From NCBI GenBank assembly GCA_017527495.1, contig JAFXPY010000053.1:1-64000 (forward strand): DNA of 64,000 bases, read 5' to 3'. Below, one piece after another: positions 19,186 through 27,772 of this stretch. Under the pieces are notes generated by a model, which did no database searches, was not told the DNA's origin, and saw only the letters and a program-made list of their open reading frames with translations. A program made the translations under genes and the position numbers. The stretch's first letter is position 1. The number at the start of each line of letters is the position of its first letter. This DNA comes from Paludibacteraceae bacterium. GTDB taxonomy: Bacteria; Bacteroidota; Bacteroidia; Bacteroidales; Paludibacteraceae.

Positions 19186-20147
19186 CAAATACAATGAAAA
19201 AATATATCATATTGGCATTGATGTCGATTTTTTTGCTTACCACTGCGCAGGCTAAAGACGACAATAACTATTCAAAAAAGCGACCTTCAAGAACAGGATT
19301 GCTTCAAAGCGGCTACTCTGAATCACATAATTTGTTCGGTTTTTTTGTTGATGGTGCTTACAGCAATATGCTCAACGACAATAAAAACTTTAATTATCGC
19401 CCGCAAGGACATAGTGAAACTTTTGGCATATTGTATGAGTTCCAGTATAGATTATTGAGTATTCAAGTCGGTCTTGCGGGCAGGTATCAATATCTGTCTG
19501 ATTATTGTCCGGAAATAATTGCCGACATAAAAAGTAAAGATGCATGGGGATATGATTTCACGCTTCACAGCTCTTTTTCGAGTCGTAAAGACGAAAGTCA
19601 TACTCTCTATTTCCAGTTGCCGATAATGTTTGGTATATCATATAAAATAGTCTATGCTATGGCAGGGTTCAAAATGAATGTGCCGGCATGGGGAACAACA
19701 AAAATGGGAACTATATGCAATACCTATGCAACCTATGAACAATATATCAGTCCAATGCAGGAAATGGATAACCACGGGTTTAGAAAAGATGTGGAGATAA
19801 GTCAGAAAGGCGAAAAATTGCAACTCCATACTGATTTCCTTGTCTCGGCAGAATTGGGCTTTGAGTTCAACTCATTTATTTATACCAATGGGTTGAGTAA
19901 TTATCGCTTGCGTCTTGCCGCTTTTATTGATTATGGCTTGAAACCTTTGCATCGTGAAACCCAAGCACCGATTTATGACATTCCTCTTGATTATCGTTAC
20001 GACATATCAGAATATAAACTCAACCACTTGTACAATTCGCAGATGTATAACGACACCAAAATTCATAATCTCTTTGCCGGTGTGAAAATGACTATTCTCT
20101 TTGGGCGAAGAGTAGGCGATAGGTGTGTAACTTGCCAGTGGTGGTAA
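19182..20147 (+). CDS. Outer-membrane beta-barrel-like protein coupled to the giant protein
   Basis: 321 residues with a signal peptide (hydrophobic core IILALMSIFLLTT, cut near AQA|K) and alternating aromatic/polar strands ending in VKMTILFGRR, a pattern of small outer-membrane barrels. No family is recognised with certainty; PorP/SprF-type proteins that accompany large type IX substrates are one possibility. I start it at the ATG that overlaps the upstream stop (ATGA) because this implies translational coupling; ATG 19194 (MKKYIIL) is an alternative with a more usual signal peptide. It ends back-to-back with the minus-strand dehydrogenase, with no base between the two stop codons. Confidence 0.75.
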   Translation: MTNTMKKYIILALMSIFLLTTAQAKDDNNYSKKRPSRTGLLQSGYSESHNLFGFFVDGAYSNMLNDNKNFNYRPQGHSETFGILYEFQYRLLSIQVGLAGRYQYLSDYCPEIIADIKSKDAWGYDFTLHSSFSSRKDESHTLYFQLPIMFGISYKIVYAMAGFKMNVPAWGTTKMGTICNTYATYEQYISPMQEMDNHGFRKDVEISQKGEKLQLHTDFLVSAELGFEFNSFIYTNGLSNYRLRLAAFIDYGLKPLHRETQAPIYDIPLDYRYDISEYKLNHLYNSQMYNDTKIHNLFAGVKMTILFGRRVGDRCVTCQWW

Positions 20148-21098
20148 TCAATTTACGATATTCATTTTTTCCGGCTGTTGAGCAAGAAAGGCTTCTATGT
20201 TGTCGCAAATATTGTCGCACATATCCAAACGCCCTTCTATTGTGCATGTGCCTATATGTGGTGCAAGCAGAACATTGTCGAGTGTGAGTAGCTGTTCGGA
20301 GATATGCGGTTCAAACTCATAGACATCAAGAGCCGCCGCCTGAATGCGTTTGTCTTGCAAAGCGTCAATCAAGGCCTTTTCGTCAACAATCGCTCCGCGA
20401 GCCGTATTTATCAATATGGCATTAGGTTTCATCAAACTTAATGTCTCTTTGTTTATAAGGTGGCGTACCTGTGGAGTATAAGGCAAATTGAGAGATACGA
20501 AGTCGGCGGTGCTCAAAAGATGTTCTAAAGAAACATACTGAGCATTCAATTCTTTTTCGGTATCTGTGTTCACTCTGTGGCGGTTGTGATAAATAATATT
20601 CATTCCGAAAGCCTTTGCTTTCAGAGCCAAACTCGTGCCAATTCTGCCCATGCCTATTATGCCAAGGGTCTTGCCTCGCAGTGATGTTCCAAGATTGTTC
20701 ATCACTCCGAAAATGATGTCGTTGGTAGTGCGCAGTTTGCGGTCGAGTTCGGCAAGTCGTTTCGAAATACTGATCATTAATGCAAAAGCAAGCTCTGCCG
20801 TTGGCTCAACAACTGGTTGCGGTGTGTTGGTTACAATGATGCCTTGATGCTTGGCCGTTGCAATATCAATATTATTATATCCGGCACCAAAATTTGCAAT
20901 GAGTTTCAAATTAGGCATGGAAAGAATAGTATCTTTGCCGATTTTGTAATCGAATGTGGGTACAAGGATGTCGCAACTTTGAGCGTGAGCGAGTAGTTCT
21001 TGTTCGGTGAAGAATGCTGTTTGCGGAATGATGATGTTATGTCGTTTGAGCCTTGCAAAACCTTGTTGCGGTAGGCGTGTGGTCAAGAGTATGTTCAT
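20148..21098 (-). CDS. D-isomer-specific 2-hydroxyacid dehydrogenase
   Basis: 316 residues of the NAD(P)-dependent family that includes glyoxylate/hydroxypyruvate and phosphoglycerate dehydrogenases. The Rossmann motif GIIGMGRIG (about residue 145-153), the catalytic Arg in NTARGAIVDE, Glu in YEFEP and His in APHIGTCT are all present. The substrate is not readable; glyoxylate/hydroxypyruvate reductase is the most common annotation for this length. Its start overlaps the upstream gene's stop (ATGA), making it the last gene of the operon LRR-MATE-C_GCAxxG-dehydrogenase. Confidence 0.88.
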   Translation of the reverse strand: MNILLTTRLPQQGFARLKRHNIIIPQTAFFTEQELLAHAQSCDILVPTFDYKIGKDTILSMPNLKLIANFGAGYNNIDIATAKHQGIIVTNTPQPVVEPTAELAFALMISISKRLAELDRKLRTTNDIIFGVMNNLGTSLRGKTLGIIGMGRIGTSLALKAKAFGMNIIYHNRHRVNTDTEKELNAQYVSLEHLLSTADFVSLNLPYTPQVRHLINKETLSLMKPNAILINTARGAIVDEKALIDALQDKRIQAAALDVYEFEPHISEQLLTLDNVLLAPHIGTCTIEGRLDMCDNICDNIEAFLAQQPEKMNIVN

Positions 21099-21532
21099 TG
21101 TTGCAGATATTTCCCGATTATTGTTGCGGCATCAGCCACTTTGTCGTTGCATGTTGTCTTGCTGATAATAGTGTTTGGGTCGTCGGGTTCCTTTAACCCA
21201 AGAAGTTCGGCACATATCAGCGAGCCGTTGATGTCTTTGAATTGTTGAGCAAGGTTTTGTACTTGCTTGTAATTATTCATTTTTGCTTGTTTGTCGTTTG
21301 GATTTGTTTGTCCGCAGTGGAGTCCGCAGAGCATAAACATTCCGCAGGCAGCACCGCAAGTTTGTCGCATCATGCCGATGCCGCCACCAAAAGAGGCTGA
21401 GATACGCAATGCTGTTTGCTCGTCTAAATCGAATATATCGGCGTAGGCTGCAACGACAGCTTGGGCACAATTAAAACCTTGTTTATGATATTGACGAGCC
21501 ATCTCTACTCGTTTTTCTATGTCTATATTCAT
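21095..21532 (-). CDS. C_GCAxxG_C_C family protein
   Basis: 145 residues with the signature cysteine pattern of this putative redox family: NCAQAV, then a glycine-rich stretch, then CGAACG and HCG. The spacing suggests metal or disulfide chemistry, and some relatives are annotated as probable redox or transport-associated proteins, but no reaction is established. It sits between MATE (4 bp gap) and the dehydrogenase (4 bp overlap), so it is firmly within the operon. Confidence 0.85.
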   Translation of the reverse strand: MNIDIEKRVEMARQYHKQGFNCAQAVVAAYADIFDLDEQTALRISASFGGGIGMMRQTCGAACGMFMLCGLHCGQTNPNDKQAKMNNYKQVQNLAQQFKDINGSLICAELLGLKEPDDPNTIISKTTCNDKVADAATIIGKYLQQ

Positions 21533-21536
21533 GTGC

Positions 21537-22853
21537 TTATATTTTAGTTATAGTTTTGTATGTTGGTTTCCATTTGATGTGTAAATAGACAGCGCGTGCA
21601 AGAAGGTGGGCGAAATATGCAAAATAGAGAGCATGCATTCCAAATCTGTTGCAAAAAAGCAAATAGCAGAGAGAAAAACTTGCTGCAGCCCATATCATTG
21701 AGTTGCGTATAGACTTGCCTGCCGTGGCACCTATATAAATACCATCCCACATAAAGGCCGCACAGCTGACCAAAGGCATAGCGATGAGCCAAATCAGATA
21801 TTTCTTGCTTCCTTCAGCAATTTGATTGTCGGTGGTGAAAATCATGACCACATCGCTGCCTGCAAAGGCGTATATACCTGTAAACAATAAGCCTATAGCG
21901 ATAGTCCATGCAAAGAGATATCTGACAGAGAGAGTAATCTTGTCATAGTTTTTTTGTCCGACATATTTCCCCACTAATGCTTCGCCGGCGTATGCAAATC
22001 CGTCAACAAAATAACTGAACAGCATAAACATTTTCATCATAATACTGCTCAGAGCAAGTTCATTGTCGCCATATTTTGCAGCAAGTGATGTGAAGCCGAC
22101 ATAAACAATCATCATGCATAGCGAACGCACAAATAGATTGGCATTGAAAACAAACAACTGACGAAGTTTTTGCCATCGTAACGTTTCTTTTATGCTGATA
22201 TGCTCAAATACATACTTGTATTTATAAACAATGATCGTAGCTCCGGCAAGCAACCCTGTGTATTGAGCAATCAATGTCCCCCATGCCACGCCCATCACGC
22301 CAAGTGGCGTGTGAAAAGCAAGCAGGTAGCTGACAATGATATTTGTTATGTTGATACTCAAATCGCATATCATGGCACCTACTGTGTTTTGCATACCGAT
22401 GAGCCAACCTTTGATTGCCATGTTGGCAAGAGTGGCCGGGGCAGCCCAGATGCGAATGAAAAAATAAGTGCGGGCAAACGTTGCAACATCGTCGCTGCAA
22501 GGAACTAAAAAAAGAACACCATTGACAAACAACCACTGAATCAACCATATCAACAGAGCACCGCAAAGAGCAATGAAAATACCTTGTGTGAGCAATTCAC
22601 CCTGACACTTGGTGTCTTGACGACCAAAGGCCTGAGCGGTCAAACCACCTGTCCCTGCACGCAAAAAAGCAAAATTCCAGTACAATAAGTCAAAAAGCAT
22701 CGTGCCAATGGCAATGCCGCCTATTGCAACAGCATTAGATATGTGTCCGACAATAGCAGTGTCAACAATACCGACGAGAGGTACTGTGATATTTGCTAAG
22801 ATACTTGGAAAAGCAAGATTGATGATTTGACGATTGAGAGACTTGTCCATCAT
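21537..22853 (-). CDS. MATE-family efflux transporter
   Basis: A multidrug and toxin extrusion-type antiporter with about twelve membrane helices in two halves of six (for example IGTMLFDLLYWNFAFLRAGT, typical of the DinF-like branch). It exports cationic compounds or metabolites with Na+ or H+. I place the start at ATG 22853, which overlaps the TGA of the LRR gene (ATGATG); the longer form beginning at 22877 would run into that gene and begins at a poor codon context. Substrate unknown. Confidence 0.9.
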   Translation of the reverse strand: MMDKSLNRQIINLAFPSILANITVPLVGIVDTAIVGHISNAVAIGGIAIGTMLFDLLYWNFAFLRAGTGGLTAQAFGRQDTKCQGELLTQGIFIALCGALLIWLIQWLFVNGVLFLVPCSDDVATFARTYFFIRIWAAPATLANMAIKGWLIGMQNTVGAMICDLSINITNIIVSYLLAFHTPLGVMGVAWGTLIAQYTGLLAGATIIVYKYKYVFEHISIKETLRWQKLRQLFVFNANLFVRSLCMMIVYVGFTSLAAKYGDNELALSSIMMKMFMLFSYFVDGFAYAGEALVGKYVGQKNYDKITLSVRYLFAWTIAIGLLFTGIYAFAGSDVVMIFTTDNQIAEGSKKYLIWLIAMPLVSCAAFMWDGIYIGATAGKSIRNSMIWAAASFSLCYLLFCNRFGMHALYFAYFAHLLARAVYLHIKWKPTYKTITKI

Positions 22854-23530
22854 TTGTATTTTGATGCCGAACCACAACCCTGCAGCGCGTGTTCTTCAAT
22901 CTTTATTCCCTGAGGTAAAACAAGTTGGCGAAGTGATATGCAATTGCAAAAAGCATAGTCCTCAATAATTCTTACAGATTCAGGAACATTGACATTTTGC
23001 AACTTGAAACAACCCATAAACATTTTGTAGGAAATCTCTGTTATTGCCTGCGGGAGAACAACAGTTTTCAAATGATCGCAACCACGAAAAACGGCGTCAC
23101 CAATCAGCTTGACCGATTCAGGCAAAATACATTCTTTGAGACTTGTACAATCTTGAAAAGCATAATCACCAATAGATGCTACGCCGAAAGGAATATTGAT
23201 TTTTTTCAAATTGCTGCAACCCTCAAAAGCGTTAGGCTCTATCGTTCGAAGAGAAGACGGAAGGTTAATCTCTGTCACCTTGCGATTGCCCGTTAGTGCC
23301 TGATAACCTATAGTGGCAACATCGTAGGTCGTGCCATTTATTTCTACCGTATTGGGTATGGTGAGAATACTTTTGCAACTGCTCCCCACAAATGTTACTT
23401 TACGCTGTTCGGTACCTTTTGAAATAGTGAAACACAAAGAGTCGCCGTTTGAAACAACCCAATAGTGCTCTTGGGCTAACATAGGTAATGCAAAAAGTAA
23501 AGAAAGAATGATGACTTTTATTGATTTCAT
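22850..23530 (-). CDS. Secreted BspA-type leucine-rich repeat protein
   Basis: 226 residues: a signal peptide (about 1-19, ALPMLA|Q) and then about five LRR_5 repeats of 23 residues with the motif IPxxVxxIGDYAFxxCxxLKxIxLP. Relatives in Bacteroidota are surface adhesins or carbohydrate-associated proteins. It is the first gene of the operon leading to the MATE transporter, which is an odd pairing; both may simply share the promoter at 23552-23582. Confidence 0.88.
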   Translation of the reverse strand: MKSIKVIILSLLFALPMLAQEHYWVVSNGDSLCFTISKGTEQRKVTFVGSSCKSILTIPNTVEINGTTYDVATIGYQALTGNRKVTEINLPSSLRTIEPNAFEGCSNLKKINIPFGVASIGDYAFQDCTSLKECILPESVKLIGDAVFRGCDHLKTVVLPQAITEISYKMFMGCFKLQNVNVPESVRIIEDYAFCNCISLRQLVLPQGIKIEEHALQGCGSASKYK

Positions 23531-23551
23531 AATTCAAATTATTAGTTTGTG

Positions 23552-23582
23552 CAAAGTTATGAAAAAAAACTTAAATAGCAAA
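23552..23582 (-). promoter_or_regulatory. Promoter of the LRR-MATE operon
   Basis: Minus-strand TTTG (23579-23582), 19-bp spacer, TAACTTTG (23552-23559). The -33 box lies one base from the -33 box of the divergent TlpA-like gene. Confidence 0.75.
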
Positions 23583-23583
23583 A

Positions 23584-23615
23584 TTTGTTAAAACGAAAAA
23601 AATATATTAACTTTG
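23584..23615 (+). promoter_or_regulatory. Promoter of the TlpA-like gene
   Basis: TTTG (23584-23587), 20-bp spacer, TAACTTTG (23608-23615). Transcription should begin near 23622, which excludes an upstream start at 23585 and supports ATG 23639. Confidence 0.78.
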
Positions 23616-23638
23616 CAAAAAATAAAGATTTTGTGAAT

Positions 23639-24667
23639 ATGAAAAAGTATTTATTTCTTATAAGTGCAATTGTCTTTGCATTGATGTCATCTTGCCAAAA
23701 GGGTGAAAATTATGTAGTTAAAGGTACTATAGATAAACGATTGTCAGATTTTATGGAGCCTAAATCTCCGATGTATATCGTTTCTGACAATCAAGAAATG
23801 ACTGTGTTGGATTCAACAATAATTTCTGACGATTTAACCTTTGAATTTAAAGGAAATGTAGAAGAGCCAAAAATGGTGGTTTTGAATTCTGATTTTGGCG
23901 CATTGTTTGAATTTGTTCTTGAAAAAGGAGAAATAAATGTCTGCATAGACTCAATGGGTGATTTTACGATTTCAGGAACTCCGAATAACGAGTTACTTAA
24001 TGATGTGCAGAGGCATCTCGAAACATCAAACGACCAAAATGAAGTTGTAAATTATCTTGTTGGAGTAGCCAAAGACAATATAAATAATGTGGTAGGACAA
24101 TATGTTTTTAGTCAGTACTATCTCTTTTTCTCCGAAGAAGCGATTGATGGCGTTATTGACAACATGAATGAACAAACCAAACAGGTGCCTGATATAGCAA
24201 AGACAATAGGTAGAACTGACACCATGCGCCTCACAATGGAGGGCAAGCAATACATAGATATCACATTACCGACAGCTGAAGGACCGGCTGCTGCTTTGTC
24301 TGATTTTGTCGGAAAAACAGACTATGTATTAGTCGATTTCTGGGCATCATGGTGCGGCCCATGCCGCAGAGCAATGCCTGCTTTGGTAGAACTCTATGAA
24401 CAAAACAGAGACAACGGGCGACTTGAAATCGTAGGAATATCGCTCGATACAGACCCCGACAAATGGCAAAATGCAATAAGCAACCTCGGACTGGCATGGA
24501 AACACATGTCGGACATGAAAGGATGGAAATCAGAGGCAGCAGAAAAATATGGAGTTTATGCCATACCTAATACCTTATTAATAGACAGAAATGGAAAAAT
24601 AGTAGCACGCAATTTAGAACCGGAAGAATATGCACAAATAATAAATAAAGGTGCAGAGACTTTATGA
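23639..24667 (+). CDS. TlpA/thioredoxin-like lipoprotein with DUF4369-type N-terminus
   Basis: 342 residues. A lipobox (LMSSC) ends the signal sequence, so it should sit in the envelope facing the periplasm. The N-terminal half (about 25-125) resembles the beta-rich DUF4369 region common in Bacteroidota; the C-terminal half is a thioredoxin fold with the redox motif WCGPC (about residue 240) and the cis-Pro segment YAIPNTLLID. It probably reduces or oxidises disulfides of exported proteins. I use ATG 23639 because a longer reading would start inside the promoter. Confidence 0.9.
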   Translation: MKKYLFLISAIVFALMSSCQKGENYVVKGTIDKRLSDFMEPKSPMYIVSDNQEMTVLDSTIISDDLTFEFKGNVEEPKMVVLNSDFGALFEFVLEKGEINVCIDSMGDFTISGTPNNELLNDVQRHLETSNDQNEVVNYLVGVAKDNINNVVGQYVFSQYYLFFSEEAIDGVIDNMNEQTKQVPDIAKTIGRTDTMRLTMEGKQYIDITLPTAEGPAAALSDFVGKTDYVLVDFWASWCGPCRRAMPALVELYEQNRDNGRLEIVGISLDTDPDKWQNAISNLGLAWKHMSDMKGWKSEAAEKYGVYAIPNTLLIDRNGKIVARNLEPEEYAQIINKGAETL

Positions 24668-24735
24668 ATATTTCCACTTTTTCACATTTTGAAATCTTGA
24701 AATTTTCAAAATTTTCTGTAAAAAAAGAAAAAAAA

Positions 24736-24767
24736 TTTGTTGAAATAAAAAAAAAGTATTAATTTTG
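24736..24767 (+). promoter_or_regulatory. Promoter of the HU gene
   Basis: TTTG (24736-24739), 20-bp spacer, TAATTTTG (24760-24767), then CAACCGAT. The same 16 bases TAATTTTGCAACCGAT occur at the DUF177-rpmF promoter. Confidence 0.78.
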
Positions 24768-24824
24768 CAACCGATAAATGTAATAGCGTGTAAATTAAGA
24801 GAATAAAATAAATATAAAATAATT

Positions 24825-25103
24825 ATGACAAAAGCAGAATTAGTAGCAAAAATTGCTTCGCAGACAGGTTCAGATCGTCAGACTGTCTTGAATGTAGTTG
24901 AGGCTTTTATGGCCCAAGTAAAAACCTCTTTGTTGGAGGATGAGAATGTTTATCTGAGAGGTTTTGGTTCATTTATAGTAAAAACTCGCAGAAAAAAATT
25001 GGCTCGTAACATTTCAAAAAACACTACAGTTGAAATTCCAGAGCATAAAATTCCTGCATTCAAGCCTGCTCAAGAATTTAAAGCACAAATGGGTGAAAAA
25101 TAA
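24825..25103 (+). CDS. HU-family DNA-binding protein
   Basis: 92 residues, the usual size for HU/IHF. It has the helical dimerisation half (MTKAELVAKIASQTGSDRQ), the conserved GFGSF turn and the basic beta-arm region ARNISKNTTVEIPEHKIPAFKP. It bends DNA and compacts the nucleoid as a dimer. It is followed 19 bp later by the 29-residue basic protein, probably in the same transcript. This is the ordinary HU of the window; two further HU-type genes are at 57-58.7 kb. Confidence 0.93.
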   Translation: MTKAELVAKIASQTGSDRQTVLNVVEAFMAQVKTSLLEDENVYLRGFGSFIVKTRRKKLARNISKNTTVEIPEHKIPAFKPAQEFKAQMGEK

Positions 25104-25122
25104 TTTATAAAACTATATAACA

Positions 25123-25212
25123 ATGCCAAACGGAAAGAAACATAAGAGACATAAGATGTCGACACATAAGCGCAAAAAACGCTTACGTAAGAATAGACAT
25201 AAGAAGAAATAA
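25123..25212 (+). CDS. 29-residue Lys/Arg-rich protein, AURKAIP1/COX24 (bS22/mS38-like) type
   Basis: The reading frame encodes MPNGKKHKRHKMSTHKRKKR followed by nine more mostly basic residues, then TAA. Over half the residues are Lys, Arg or His, and the pattern KRHKMSTHKRKKRLRKNRH resembles the COX24/AURKAIP1 C-terminal motif shared by mitochondrial mS38 and mycobacterial bS22, both bound to the small ribosomal subunit near the decoding centre. A ribosomal role is therefore likely but is inferred. It lies 19 bp behind HU and ends about 10 bp before a terminator-like hairpin. Confidence 0.75.
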   Translation: MPNGKKHKRHKMSTHKRKKRLRKNRHKKK

Positions 25213-25229
25213 TTTTGTCTAAGTAGAGC

Positions 25230-25269
25230 AGAAAACAAGCCAAGGCAATTTAACCATGGTTTGTTTTCT
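25230..25269 (+). terminator. Hairpin after the HU / small-basic-protein pair
   Basis: 25230-25245 pairs with 25254-25269 (16 bp, one G-T and one mismatch), loop CAATTTAA, followed by a short T-rich stretch. Probably ends the HU transcript; it could also belong to the leader of the RNase gene. Confidence 0.55.
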
Positions 25270-25384
25270 TTTGGAAAGGGACATAGTCCTATCATTAACA
25301 TGGAATAAAACAGCTTGAACAAGACCAATAATTGGGTGAAGTGTAACATGCTTTGCTGATTATTGTTAGTTGAAGGACAAGCAA

Positions 25385-25409
25385 GATTTGCTTCGGGCGC
25401 GAAGAAATC
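25385..25409 (+). promoter_or_regulatory. Hairpin in the RNase E/G leader
   Basis: A ten-pair stem with one bulged base and a GGCG loop lies 31 bp upstream of the GTG start of the RNase gene. It may be a structure through which the nuclease controls its own mRNA; this is inference from E. coli RNase E. Confidence 0.4.
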
Positions 25410-25440
25410 GTTTTGTTCTGCAAAAATTTTGAAAACAATA

Positions 25441-27537
25441 GTGAAAAGCGAATTAGTAGTAAATGTAGAACCACAAGAAATAACAACTGCATTTGTTGAG
25501 GATGGACGCTTGGCTGAAATCAATCGCGAACCGCGAGATATGGGCTTTGCTGTCGGTAATATCTACTATGGCAGAGTGAAAAAAATCATGCCGGCTCTTA
25601 ATGCTGCATTTGTTGATGTGGGTTGCGAAAAAGACGCTTTCTTGCACTATTTAGATTTAGGTTCTAACTTTAATAGTCTTAATGACTATACAAAACAAGT
25701 CGTTTCTGACAAAAAACGCCTACCGCCTTTCCCTAAAAATGCAGTACAACCTATCGTGTCAAAATTAGGTACAATAGAAGATGTACTTGAAGTGGGACAA
25801 CCAATATTGGTTCAAGTAACCAAAGAACCAATCAACACCAAAGGACCGAGACTTACTTCGGAAATATCTATTGCCGGACGATATCTTGTTCTGATTCCTT
25901 TTGCTGACAAAATCATGGTGTCGAACAAAATTAAGGGAGAAACAGAAAAAAATCGCTTGCGCAAAATGGTAAATGCCATCAAACCTAAGGGATATGGCGT
26001 AATAATCAGAACTATAGCAGCCAACATTCAGCAAGAAGACTTGCAAAAAGAAATGAATGTGCTCTATAAAAGGTGGGAAGATGCAATAGTAAAACTTCAA
26101 CGCTCCGAGCCTGTGTCGCTTATTTCAGCCGAAATAGGTAGAACAGTAGGTATAATCAGAGATGTCTTTAATCCGTCATTCGACCATATCTATGTCAACG
26201 ACAAAGATATGTATCAGGAAATCAAAGATTATGTTGAACTAATTGCACCGGAACAAAACAATATAGTTCAATTATATAAAGGCGACCAACCAATTTTCGA
26301 CCATTTTGATATCACCCGACAATCCAAAATCGGATTGGGGAGGACTGTGAGTTTCAAGAATGGAGGTTATCTCGTGATGGAGAAAACCGAAGCTCTCTTT
26401 GTTATTGATGTCAACAGCGGAACACGAAAAGTGGGTGAAGACCAAGAAGAAAATGCCTTCAATATGAATCTTGCTGCAGCTGACGAAATAGCTCATCAAC
26501 TCAGACTAAGAGACATAGGAGGTATTATTGTGGTTGATTTCATAGATATGGCTAAGGCCGACAACCGTCAGAAACTTTATGAATATATGCGAAGCCTTAT
26601 GAATCGGGACAGGGCTAAGCATAATGTATTGCAATTAAGCAAATTCGGACTGATGCAAATCACACGTCAAAGAGTGCGCCCGCTCGTTGAAATCAATGTT
26701 GACGAAATCTGTCCGACATGTCATGGAAAAGGAAAAGTACAATCGTCATTCCTATTCTCTGACCAACTTGAGGAACTCGTACCTCAAATGATTAGTAAAT
26801 ATGGTAAAGATATAAAACTCTATGTACATCCTTATGTGTACGACCATCTTACTAAAGGCTGGATATTCAGCATAAAAGCTCACTGGAGACTGCGCTACGG
26901 ACTGAAAAAACTATTGGAAGACCAGTCGCTTGGATTCTTAGAATATCGTTTTGTTGACAATAAAGGTCAGATAATAATACCTGAATTGCCACAACAAACG
27001 CCGAAGAAACTCGTTTTTGACGACGAGCAACCGGCAAAAGCAACTAAACAACAGACAGCAGAACAAAAAACAACAGAACAACCTCAACAGCAAAAGGAAA
27101 AACCTGCTCAACCAGAAAATAAAGAAGAAAAGGTAGAAAAGGTTGTAAAAAATGAGGTTAAGGCAGAAAAACAAGAAAAAACTGCCCAAGTTGCACCTGT
27201 TGTTGAAGTAGTAGCGGAAAAAGAACCTAAAAAGCGCACTCGTAAAAAGAAAGAAACTGTAGCTGATGAAACTCCTAAAACTGCTGATAAAACTCAGACA
27301 ACAAGTCAGAAAGAGGCAGTAGTTGAGCCAAAAGAAGAACAGCCCTTACCCGAGAAAAAAACGACACGCCGACGCCGTACAAAAAATGAAACAGCAAAAA
27401 AAGAAGTTGAAAAAGTAGAAGAGCCTAAGCAAGAAGCAAAAACAACCAAAGAGACAGAAGCAAAGGCAAAAACTGCAAAAACAACTCGAACAAGGCGTAA
27501 GAAAACCGATACCGAAAAAGAACAAAAAACTAAATAG
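25441..27537 (+). CDS. rng: Ribonuclease E/G family endoribonuclease
   Basis: 698 residues from GTG 25441 (VKSELVVNVEPQEI...), the start that fits the family; a longer reading from 25363 adds an unlikely leader. Order: S1 RNA-binding region interrupting the RNase H-like fold (GNIYYGRVKKIMPALNAAFVDVG), the catalytic DNase I-like part (LFVIDVNSGTRKVG and IVVDFIDM hold the acidic metal ligands), and a Zn-link motif CPTCHGKG. From about residue 540 the tail is low complexity, rich in Lys/Glu/Gln with basic clusters (KKRTRKKK, TRRRRTK, RTRRKK), probably a disordered RNA- or protein-binding scaffold. It cuts AU-rich single-stranded RNA in rRNA processing and mRNA decay. Confidence 0.93.
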   Translation: MKSELVVNVEPQEITTAFVEDGRLAEINREPRDMGFAVGNIYYGRVKKIMPALNAAFVDVGCEKDAFLHYLDLGSNFNSLNDYTKQVVSDKKRLPPFPKNAVQPIVSKLGTIEDVLEVGQPILVQVTKEPINTKGPRLTSEISIAGRYLVLIPFADKIMVSNKIKGETEKNRLRKMVNAIKPKGYGVIIRTIAANIQQEDLQKEMNVLYKRWEDAIVKLQRSEPVSLISAEIGRTVGIIRDVFNPSFDHIYVNDKDMYQEIKDYVELIAPEQNNIVQLYKGDQPIFDHFDITRQSKIGLGRTVSFKNGGYLVMEKTEALFVIDVNSGTRKVGEDQEENAFNMNLAAADEIAHQLRLRDIGGIIVVDFIDMAKADNRQKLYEYMRSLMNRDRAKHNVLQLSKFGLMQITRQRVRPLVEINVDEICPTCHGKGKVQSSFLFSDQLEELVPQMISKYGKDIKLYVHPYVYDHLTKGWIFSIKAHWRLRYGLKKLLEDQSLGFLEYRFVDNKGQIIIPELPQQTPKKLVFDDEQPAKATKQQTAEQKTTEQPQQQKEKPAQPENKEEKVEKVVKNEVKAEKQEKTAQVAPVVEVVAEKEPKKRTRKKKETVADETPKTADKTQTTSQKEAVVEPKEEQPLPEKKTTRRRRTKNETAKKEVEKVEEPKQEAKTTKETEAKAKTAKTTRTRRKKTDTEKEQKTK

Positions 27538-27550
27538 CAGAAAGCAAACC

Positions 27551-27588
27551 GGCGGACAATGCAAAAACAAGCATTGTCCGCCTTTTTT
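27551..27588 (+). terminator. rng terminator
   Basis: A perfect 12-bp stem (27551-27562 with 27571-27582, loop AAAAACAA) is followed by T6, 13 bp after the rng stop. Confidence 0.9.
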
Positions 27589-27612
27589 ATTTCATGATAG
27601 TCGTTAATATAT

Positions 27613-27731
27613 ATTATTTCAAGTTCCGCAAGTATTTATGTGAATTGCTTAATTTACAAAAAAGTTTTTTGTCAACAATTATCAACAATTAACCAAAAAT
27701 TATTATTTCAAGTTTCGCAAGTAGTTATGTG
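27613..27731 (+). repeat. Two direct copies of a 30-bp repeat
   Basis: 27613-27642 and 27702-27731 match at 28 of 30 bases (core TTTCAAGTTYCGCAAGTA). A shorter inverted copy (AACTTGCGAAACTTAAATTA) lies at about 28200-28221, on the other side of the hairpin array. Confidence 0.75.
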
Positions 27732-27772
27732 CCAAATTATAGGAGCTTGTTTATATCTGATTCAAAGGCACA

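Noticed and set aside
25363..25440. Longer N-terminus for RNase E/G
   Set aside because: The extra residues match no family member and cover the leader hairpin; GTG 25441 gives the family start.
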